A stretch of 64,000 nucleotides of DNA. It comes from Ignavibacteriales bacterium. GTDB lineage: Bacteria > Bacteroidota > Ignavibacteria > Ignavibacteriales > Melioribacteraceae. Made by a program: the position numbers and the translations under genes. A model generated the notes under the pieces. The model made no database searches. It was not told the DNA's origin and saw only the letters and a program-made list of their open reading frames with translations. The stretch covers positions 930,001 through 994,000 of the forward strand of contig JAPLFF010000007.1 of assembly GCA_026390775.1 (NCBI GenBank). Reading direction: 5' to 3'. Shown one piece after another: positions 58,354-64,000 of this stretch; position 1 is the stretch's first letter; each line of letters begins with the position of its first letter.

Positions 58354-59781
58354 ATGATAGAAAAAAATAAAAAGACTGAGCTCGTCCGGGGATTAACATT
58401 AACTGCAACCATAATGATCGTTGCCGGTTCTATGATCGGTTCCGGTATATTTCGTAAACCATCAGTAATGGCGCAGCAACTCGGTTCTCCCGAATTGCTT
58501 ATTATAATTTGGATCGCCGCCGGAATCATTACATTTATTGGTGCGCTTATTAATGCTGAAATTGCCGGAATGATTGATGCGACAGGCGGACAGTATGTTT
58601 ATTTCAGAAAAATGTACGGCGATTTCACTGCATATCTTTATGGCTGGTCTATTCTTTCGGTAATTCAAACTGGAAGCCAAGCTGCAATAGCATATGTTTT
58701 TGCCGAATATCTCGGTTACTTTATAAAGTATCCGCAGTTATCACAGCACTGGCAGGATTTTGCAATATACATGCCTCTTGTTGGAAACATCCATCCGTTT
58801 TTGGATTTTGGAACTAAAGCAGTTGCAATTCTCTGCATTTTTTTCCTAACAGGTGTTAATTATATCGGCGTTGTCTTCGGTGGAGTTGTTCAAACAATTG
58901 TTACTTATGTAAAAATTATTTCCATCATTTTAATTTCTGTTTTTCTTCTTCTTTTGGGTAACGGAAGTTTTTCAAATATATACACTGGATTTGCAATTCC
59001 GGCATCTACTTCTCATAATTTAATAGCAATGATTGGTCTTGCGTTTGCCGGCGCATTTTGGGCATACGATGCATGGAACAGCGTTACTTATGTTGCTGGC
59101 GAAGTAATAAACCCGAAAAGAAATATTCCACTTAGTCTGTTGTGGGGAACGTTGATTGTAATCGGTGTATACGTTTTAATAAATATTGCTTATCTCTACG
59201 TTCTACCGATTAATGAGATGGCTAAATCTCCGCTTGTTGCTGCCACTGCGGCAGAAAAAATTTTCGGGACAAACGGCGGATCATTAATTGCTATTGCCGT
59301 TATAATTTCTACATTTGGTGCCCTCAACGGCAGTATACTTGCAACGGCACGAATTCCATATGCAATGGCGCGAACAAATTTGTTTTTCAGAGGTCTGGGT
59401 AAAGTTCATCCTAAGTTTGGAACTCCTCATGTTTCTTTGGTTGTGCAAGGAATTTGGTCATGTGTATTAGTAATGTCTGGCTCGTTCGATACCATTACAG
59501 ATTATGTAATATTCGGTGCATATTTATTTTATATGCTTGGCGCTTATGGTGTGTTCGTCTTACGCAAAAAAATGCCTGATGCAGAACGTCCGTATAAAGT
59601 TTGGGGTTACCCTTATACTCCAATAATATTTATTGTCTTTTCATTTTTATTTCTGGCAAACACAATTATATCAGATACATCAAATGCTATGATGGGATTA
59701 ATATTGATCGCGGCAGGTTTGCCAATGTACTTCTTCTGGAAATACAGGCAAAAGAAGTATCACATAAAAGATAATTTTTAA
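58354..59781 (+). CDS. APC-family amino acid permease
   Basis: 475 residues with 12 hydrophobic helices and the APC opening LTATIMIVAGSMIGSGIFRKP (helix 1 GSGIF binding motif), AGIITFIGALINAEIAGMI, and the central FAGAFWAYDAWNSVTYVAGEVINPKRNIP matching the LAT/SteT-type exchangers. It is expected to move amino acids across the inner membrane by exchange or proton symport. The substrate cannot be read from sequence. A strong terminator follows. Confidence 0.9.
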   Translation: MIEKNKKTELVRGLTLTATIMIVAGSMIGSGIFRKPSVMAQQLGSPELLIIIWIAAGIITFIGALINAEIAGMIDATGGQYVYFRKMYGDFTAYLYGWSILSVIQTGSQAAIAYVFAEYLGYFIKYPQLSQHWQDFAIYMPLVGNIHPFLDFGTKAVAILCIFFLTGVNYIGVVFGGVVQTIVTYVKIISIILISVFLLLLGNGSFSNIYTGFAIPASTSHNLIAMIGLAFAGAFWAYDAWNSVTYVAGEVINPKRNIPLSLLWGTLIVIGVYVLINIAYLYVLPINEMAKSPLVAATAAEKIFGTNGGSLIAIAVIISTFGALNGSILATARIPYAMARTNLFFRGLGKVHPKFGTPHVSLVVQGIWSCVLVMSGSFDTITDYVIFGAYLFYMLGAYGVFVLRKKMPDAERPYKVWGYPYTPIIFIVFSFLFLANTIISDTSNAMMGLILIAAGLPMYFFWKYRQKKYHIKDNF

Positions 59782-59788
59782 AAAAAAG

Positions 59789-59814
59789 AAAAGACGCGGT
59801 AACGCGTCTTTTTA
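59789..59814 (+). terminator. Rho-independent terminator after the permease
   Basis: AAAAGACGCG (59789-59798) pairs with CGCGTCTTTT (59803-59812) around GTAA, with further T. The A-tract upstream suggests activity on both strands. Confidence 0.92.
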
Positions 59815-59835
59815 ATTATGATATACTGAATAATC

Positions 59836-59994
59836 CTATTTGAAAATGAAATAAAGAAAATATCCCATACCAAAAATCATAACCAGGAAAATAAATCCCA
59901 AAAGCGAGTATAAGTACAAAAGCGAATTAGAAAGTTTGTAATTACCCGTGGCTTCATTTTGTTCTGAATTAGTTATTGAATTAATTTTATCCAT
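59836..59994 (-). CDS. 52-residue single-pass membrane protein coupled to ppa
   Basis: A 53-codon frame (ATG at 59992-59994, stop TAG at 59836-59838) encodes a polar first half (MDKINSITNSEQNEATGNYKL) and one transmembrane helix (LLGFIFLVMIFGMGYFLYFIF). Its ATG overlaps the TGA of the pyrophosphatase gene (ATGATG), with AAGGA six bases before. It probably belongs to the same operon. It has the same layout as the 40-residue gene at 57165. The function is unknown. Confidence 0.6.
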   Translation of the reverse strand: MDKINSITNSEQNEATGNYKLSNSLLYLYSLLGFIFLVMIFGMGYFLYFIFK

Positions 59995-60557
59995 CATAAT
60001 TCCTTTCCATAAATATCTTCGTAACGCTTTATTCCATCAAGAATAATTTTATATGCTTCCTCTTTACCGACAATTTTTTCCACAACAACATTTTTGTGTT
60101 CTAACTTTTTATAGTCTTCAAAAAATCTTTGCAATTGTATCATTGTATGCGGCGGCATATGTTCAAGATCGTCTATATAATTCACAGAAATATCATTCTT
60201 TGCTACGGCAATGATTTTTTCATCCTTCTCCTCATTATCAACCATTTCCATAACGCCGATAACTTTTGCTTCAATTAAACAGAGCGGATCAACTTCTACA
60301 GAACATATAACAAGAATATCAAGCGGATCTTCATCATCACTTAATGTGCGGGGAATAAAGCCATAGTTAGCGGGATAATGAACAGCTGAAAATAAAACGC
60401 GGTCTAACTTAAGAAGACCGCTTTTTTTATCGAGCTCGTATTTTGCTTTAGAGCCTTCCGGAATCTCTATTATTGTATTTACAAATACCGGAACATCATC
60501 ACCATAACTTACATGGTGCCAAGGATTGAAATACTTACTAATATTTTTTTGTGTCAT
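59994..60557 (-). CDS. ppa: Inorganic pyrophosphatase (family I)
   Basis: 187 residues, the length of bacterial family I enzymes. It hydrolyses pyrophosphate to two phosphates with Mg2+ in the cytoplasm. Signature segments are VNTIIEIPEGSKAKYELDKKSGLLKLDRVLFSAVHYPANYGFIPRTL and the active-site motif DEDPLDILVICS, equivalent to D-x-D-P-x-D, with further acidic ligands in KNDISVNYIDDLEHMP. It is 25 bases downstream of a TPR-protein gene and coupled to a tiny membrane protein, so probably part of the operon beginning at exbD/tonB. Confidence 0.95.
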   Translation of the reverse strand: MTQKNISKYFNPWHHVSYGDDVPVFVNTIIEIPEGSKAKYELDKKSGLLKLDRVLFSAVHYPANYGFIPRTLSDDEDPLDILVICSVEVDPLCLIEAKVIGVMEMVDNEEKDEKIIAVAKNDISVNYIDDLEHMPPHTMIQLQRFFEDYKKLEHKNVVVEKIVGKEEAYKIILDGIKRYEDIYGKEL

Positions 60558-60582
60558 GGTTTAATCTTGTTGCCTTATAAGT

Positions 60583-61974
60583 CTAATCAGCACTTAACAT
60601 TCGCAACCCCTTTTTTGCAACTTCGCTTTTAGGGTTTAATTTCAGAACCGCTCTGTACCATTTAATGGCTTCATCTATATTTTGTAATTGATGATAACAA
60701 ATAGCAATCATCTCTGTCGTACCAACATCTCCTGGCTTAGATAGAAGAATTTTTTTTAAATAAGGTAGGGCTGCACTATAATTCTTCCTATCATAAGCGC
60801 GTCTTCCCAAAAAATAATTTGCAGTAAAAATTTCATCTTTATGCTGTTTTTCTTTTCCTTCTGAAAGTCTAAGACATTTAATGTACTGTTCTGCGGCTTG
60901 ATCCGTTGAATCCATTTGGCTATAGGATTGCGCCAACCAATAATTTGTTTGAAAAGTTGTATCAACTATTTCTTTTGCTTTTAAAAATGATTGTCTTGCG
61001 CCATCCCATTTTTTCATATCATAATAAGCAAATCCCATATTGCGATATGCGGGCTCGTAGCCTGGATCTATTTTAATTTTTGCCATATAATATATTATCG
61101 CAAGAGAATCTTTTTTATTTCGGAAATAGATATTTGCCATCTCCATGAACAGACCTGATTGAGCGGGATCTTTCTTAATTACTTTTTCAAAATATTTAAT
61201 AGCAATGGAATCCGCTTTGATCATTTGAAACGCTTTGCCCGCGTTTTTCAAATCGCTTACTGTTAACTGAGAATCCTGAATTGCGGAATAATATTTTCCG
61301 GCATCTTCAAATTTTTGCAGACCAAAAGATGCAATTGCTGCACTCTTAGTTAAAGCTGCATCACCAGGATATTTAACTAATCCTTCAACTACATATTTAT
61401 ACGCTTTATCATAATTTTTTGATTCTAAAAAAGCTTTTGAGATTTTTTGATATGCATCCTTGGTTTGTTCAAGAGCTAAATATTTTTCGTAATAAGTAGC
61501 CGCCTCATTATAATATTTCGCCAGATAAAGAATAGTAGCAGTTTGTAAAATTGCTTTGGTATTATTTGGGTCAATCTGAATAATCTTCAAATATTTATTA
61601 CCGGCTTCTTTATATCTTTTTGATTTTGAGAGTAATTCTGCAGATTTAAATTTCAATTGAATATTTAATGAGTCCATTGCTTCGGCTTGTTCGTAATTTA
61701 TAATAGCATTCTCAGCAACATTCATTTTTGAATATGTATCGCCTAAATATTCAAATAGTTTAATGTCACTAAAATTCTTTTCGCGTAATTGAATTAAAAG
61801 TCTTAGAGCATCTGTTGTGTTGTTGCTATCAATAAACTCTTTGGCAATAGTTAAAGCTTTAGAGTACTCTTTATTTTTAATAGCTTTTTCACCATCAGCT
61901 ACTGAGCTCTGTGCATTTACATTAAACGACAAGACAAAAAAGATTCCAATAAATAAAAGGGCTGTTTTTTTCAT
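60583..61974 (-). CDS. Exported TPR-repeat protein
   Basis: 463 residues with a signal peptide (VLSFNVNAQ). The mature part is a run of tetratricopeptide repeats: for example YKEAGNKYLKIIQIDPNNTKAILQTATILY, YEPAYRNMGFAYYDMKKWDGARQSFLKAKE and IDEAIKWYRAVLKLNPKSEVAKKGL with the A8/P32-like pattern. It should serve as a periplasmic scaffold. The gene lies 15 bases downstream of the PstS-like lipoprotein gene, in the TonB/ExbD operon. This order (ExbD, TonB, PBP, TPR) is frequent in Bacteroidetes relatives. Confidence 0.88.
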   Translation of the reverse strand: MKKTALLFIGIFFVLSFNVNAQSSVADGEKAIKNKEYSKALTIAKEFIDSNNTTDALRLLIQLREKNFSDIKLFEYLGDTYSKMNVAENAIINYEQAEAMDSLNIQLKFKSAELLSKSKRYKEAGNKYLKIIQIDPNNTKAILQTATILYLAKYYNEAATYYEKYLALEQTKDAYQKISKAFLESKNYDKAYKYVVEGLVKYPGDAALTKSAAIASFGLQKFEDAGKYYSAIQDSQLTVSDLKNAGKAFQMIKADSIAIKYFEKVIKKDPAQSGLFMEMANIYFRNKKDSLAIIYYMAKIKIDPGYEPAYRNMGFAYYDMKKWDGARQSFLKAKEIVDTTFQTNYWLAQSYSQMDSTDQAAEQYIKCLRLSEGKEKQHKDEIFTANYFLGRRAYDRKNYSAALPYLKKILLSKPGDVGTTEMIAICYHQLQNIDEAIKWYRAVLKLNPKSEVAKKGLRMLSAD

Positions 61975-61989
61975 TTTTTTACCGTTGTT

Positions 61990-62847
61990 TTATTTCACCA
62001 TTTTAATTGGAACAGTTGCTGGTCCCAAATTATTTTTTGCTACAATTTTCTGGCCTTCAAAACTTGTTAAGAAAGTTGCAAATCCCGAAGCCAAACCAAT
62101 ACCAATTTCATTCAGAAAAATAGTTGTAGTCCGTGTAAAAGGATAATTCTGAGTTATCAAATAAGCGGCATATGGTTTATAATATAACACTTCTCCATCA
62201 CTCCTAATTTTTGAACCTAATTCCAAAACTTTAATTCCTTTTACATCAGTTAATGTGTTAACTCCTACAAAGCCAATACTTTTTTTTGTCTGTTTTATTT
62301 TGCTGATTACTTCTTCTTCACTTTTAACTATTGTAATATTCTGAAGTTCCTTTTTATCAAGTACGTTTTCCTTCAAATATTCATAAACACCGGAATTGTG
62401 TTCGGGAACAATAACTTTATAATTTGTTGTTTGCCCGGATATTAAACTTTTTATTTCTTGGACTGTAATCTGATATTTCGAATCGTTTTCACTTACAACT
62501 GGAACAACGGCATCATAACAAAAATTAATGTGGTGCAAATCTAATTTTGATTTTTCAGAAAATGCTTTTTCTTCAGCGTTCAATTCCCTGGTGCTGATAA
62601 AAATCTTTGCTTCTTGATTAAGAACCGATGCAATTCCTTCGCGCGCTTTAACTGAAACTAATTCTATACTGCTGCCGGGGTAATGCACAACAAAAGTATC
62701 TCTTGCTGCTTTAACAACATTGTAAAGAGATTCATCAACATAACATTTAAGTGAGCCCTTGAGCGGAGATATTTGACGTTCGTTGCAAGCAGTGAACATC
62801 AAAATAAAATGAAAAAACAGAAAAGATATTTTAGTTAGAGTCCTCAT
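61990..62847 (-). CDS. PstS-like periplasmic binding lipoprotein in TonB operon
   Basis: 285 residues with a lipoprotein signal (HFILMFTAC). The sequence LKCYVDESLYNVVKAARDTFVVHYPGSSIELVSVKAREGIASVL, with IFISTRELNAEEKAFSEKSKLDLHHINFCYDAVVPVVS and KSIGFVGVNTLTDVKGIKVLEL, matches the PBP-like fold of phosphate-binding proteins. The LFFHFILMFTAC lipobox indicates membrane anchoring. The start overlaps the small membrane gene upstream by 17 bases. A phosphate-binding role is uncertain because no pst ABC genes are present. Confidence 0.8.
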   Translation of the reverse strand: MRTLTKISFLFFHFILMFTACNERQISPLKGSLKCYVDESLYNVVKAARDTFVVHYPGSSIELVSVKAREGIASVLNQEAKIFISTRELNAEEKAFSEKSKLDLHHINFCYDAVVPVVSENDSKYQITVQEIKSLISGQTTNYKVIVPEHNSGVYEYLKENVLDKKELQNITIVKSEEEVISKIKQTKKSIGFVGVNTLTDVKGIKVLELGSKIRSDGEVLYYKPYAAYLITQNYPFTRTTTIFLNEIGIGLASGFATFLTSFEGQKIVAKNNLGPATVPIKMVK

Positions 62848-63043
62848 TTTTTATGCGTCTTTTAACCTTGAACATAGTAGATAAAATTCTGAATGCGCCA
62901 TAGAGAAAAAGAACAATTCCCATCGTTATTTTAAGTTGAGAAGGAAGATGGGCCGGAAATAAGTTTGTAAACAAAATTGCCAGCCCAAGTAAAATAAAAA
63001 TAACGCCCGCAGTGTATGCAATATATGTCATCAAGTTTTTCAT
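62831..63043 (-). CDS. Small two-helix membrane protein
   Basis: 70 residues with two hydrophobic segments (YIAYTAGVIFILLGLAILFTNLF and LKITMGIVLFLYGAFRILSTMF) and a basic tail (KVKRRIKNEDSN). The start overlaps the tonB stop (TAATG) with AGGA upstream, and its end overlaps the next gene by 17 bases, so it is a true operon member. The function is unknown. It may aid the TonB-ExbD assembly. Confidence 0.75.
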   Translation of the reverse strand: MKNLMTYIAYTAGVIFILLGLAILFTNLFPAHLPSQLKITMGIVLFLYGAFRILSTMFKVKRRIKNEDSN

Positions 63044-63777
63044 TATTCCTGTAATTGGAATCTATATGGTAAAACTATCCAAACAGCAATCGGGTGATTA
63101 TTCTGCAATGCAGGAGTAAAAGCCGATTTCATAGCTGCTGCAATCGCTGCATCATTAAACAAATCTGAATCTGTTTTAATTACTACTGCCCTTTTCGGTT
63201 TACCTTCTTTATCAACTAAGACTTTCACAAAAACTTTTCCGGTTATACCTGCGCGTTTTGCAATTTCAGGATATTCCGGTTTTACGGCAACTACCATCTC
63301 GGGTAATTTCTCCACTGCTACGAAAGCATCTATTCCCGGCTCTTCTTCAATTTTTATATCTTGAGTGATTTGAGTTTGTCCGCCTATATCATTACCCAAA
63401 GCTGGCGCAACCTGCTGGCTCATCTCTTGTTGAGTAGCAATTGTAGCTTCAGGTGGAGCTTGTTCATCAGGAACAGGGACAGGAACACCAACCGTAGGAG
63501 GAGCTACTGGGCCTGCAACAGATATTTGCGGAGGTGCTTCATTTGTAATAGAAGGCGGTGGACCAAGGTCACTATATTTTAATACTCTGCCTACCGTCGG
63601 CGCATTATCAAAATCTTCGCGAGTAATCTCTTGATATATATAATAAGATGCTATCAACGATAAGTGAAGAAGTATCGCAATCGTTACTCCGATCGCATAA
63701 TTTCTTGGGTAGAGCTTTTTTAATTCGAAAGCTCCATATATTCCGCCATTTTTTTTAAGTGCTATTGTTTCAGACAT
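63043..63777 (-). CDS. TonB-family energy transducer
   Basis: 244 residues. It links proton motive force sensed by ExbB/ExbD to outer-membrane receptors. It has one N-terminal transmembrane helix (YAIGVTIAILLHLSLIASYYIY), a Pro/Val-rich periplasmic spacer (APPTVGVPVPVPDEQAPPEA) and the C-terminal TonB domain (YPEIAKRAGITGKVFVKVLVDKEGKPKRAVVIKTD, FTPALQNNHPIAVWIVLPYRFQL). GGAGG lies 7 bases before the ATG. ExbD is directly upstream. Confidence 0.92.
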   Translation of the reverse strand: MSETIALKKNGGIYGAFELKKLYPRNYAIGVTIAILLHLSLIASYYIYQEITREDFDNAPTVGRVLKYSDLGPPPSITNEAPPQISVAGPVAPPTVGVPVPVPDEQAPPEATIATQQEMSQQVAPALGNDIGGQTQITQDIKIEEEPGIDAFVAVEKLPEMVVAVKPEYPEIAKRAGITGKVFVKVLVDKEGKPKRAVVIKTDSDLFNDAAIAAAMKSAFTPALQNNHPIAVWIVLPYRFQLQE

Positions 63778-63791
63778 AATTTTCCTCCGGC

Positions 63792-64000
63792 TTATATGGT
63801 TGCTTTTGACATTTCTTTTTTATCGATTTCAGTCATTGGTGCAAAAGCACGACTGTTAAGATTGGCTTGAACACATTCGTCAACCAGATCAATCATAACA
63901 TGATATTTTGCTTTTCTATCTATCTTAAGAAGTACAACAAATTTTGGGTTCTCTTGTCTTTTCTCTTTTAGGAATTTTGGTAATTGCTCAAAAGTAAGTT
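63792..64000 (-). CDS. ExbD/TolR-family protein (partial, cut by right edge)
   Basis: The minus-strand frame is open from the right edge to the TAA at 63792-63794. It encodes LTFEQLPKFLKEKRQENP, then FVVLLKIDRKAKYHVMIDLVDECVQANLNSRAFAPMTEIDK, the C-terminal periplasmic part of ExbD (strand-helix-strand with the typical K-x-D/R-x-x-x-Y pattern). The N-terminal transmembrane helix lies outside the window. The gene precedes tonB by 14 bases. Confidence 0.85.
   Translation of the reverse strand, partial: LTFEQLPKFLKEKRQENPKFVVLLKIDRKAKYHVMIDLVDECVQANLNSRAFAPMTEIDKKEMSKATI

Noticed and set aside
61990-62847. Phosphate uptake (pst) operon
   Set aside because: Only a PstS-like lipoprotein is present with TonB, ExbD and TPR genes. 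No PstA, PstB or PstC genes are present.
1-64000. CRISPR arrays, tRNA or rRNA genes, prophage or transposase genes
   Set aside because: Looked for evenly spaced repeats, tRNA T-arm motifs and integrase/transposase coding frames on both strands and saw none.

Overview
This window looks like chromosomal DNA of an AT-rich, Gram-negative bacterium of the Bacteroidetes/Chlorobi (FCB) group, most likely an Ignavibacteria-type lineage. The main grounds are a secreted lipase-like protein ending in a type IX secretion C-terminal sorting domain with the YPNPFNP signature, many lipoproteins and outer-membrane barrels of FCB style, an ExbD-TonB-PstS-like-TPR cluster, and strong GGAGG or AGGA ribosome binding sites before many genes. 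No rRNA, tRNA, CRISPR array, integrase or complete insertion sequence was seen. The taxonomic call is inference from gene content.

Layout. 1-8.2 kb: tail of an HflX-like GTPase, then a minus-strand envelope block (SH3/beta-barrel protein, two lipoproteins, one with three internal repeats, an OmpA-family protein and a T9SS-exported lipase-like protein). 8.3-10.9 kb: an MIO-type ammonia-lyase with an unusual Ala-Cys-Gly tripeptide, a secreted H-type-lectin-like protein and a small lipoprotein. 11-19.6 kb: serC with a DUF1015 gene, a TlpA-type thioredoxin, pirin with a MarR regulator, DUF2203, OsmC, and an operon of NCS2 permease plus yeast-type cytosine deaminase. 19.8-28.7 kb: PspC-domain protein and membrane partner, ECF sigma/anti-sigma pair, alaS with an unusual insertion, a LytTR regulator whose receiver lacks its phospho-acceptor, amtB, and tag. 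28.8-36.3 kb: an aldehyde dehydrogenase, PIN-PhoH protein, the archaeal-type tRNA-dependent amidotransferase pair gatE-gatD, and an Ada-type DNA repair protein.

36.35-39.93 kb is a compact, overlapping three-gene operon of much lower GC than its surroundings: a GHKL/Hsp90-type ATPase, a Rossmann/methyltransferase-like protein and a SPPY-class DNA methyltransferase with an extra C-terminal domain. It is the best candidate in the window for an undescribed, defence-like system. No recognisable nuclease is present.

40-64 kb: a DUF5723/PorV-like barrel with a lipoprotein, an M1 metallopeptidase with a membrane protein, a 2x[4Fe-4S] ferredoxin, a pair of related short secreted proteins, a PAP2 phosphatase, a second sigma/anti-sigma pair, a desaturase strikingly like eukaryotic dihydroceramide Delta4-desaturase (DES1), a truncated GH20-like fragment beside a GH92 mannosidase carrying hexosaminidase-type C-terminal modules, a transmembrane-only ABC protein, an amino-acid permease, inorganic pyrophosphatase, and a TonB/ExbD energy-transduction operon running off the right edge. 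Two tiny membrane-protein genes (40 and 52 residues) and two copies of a CTTTGCG/CGCAAAG inverted-word intergenic repeat were found by reading the non-coding strips.
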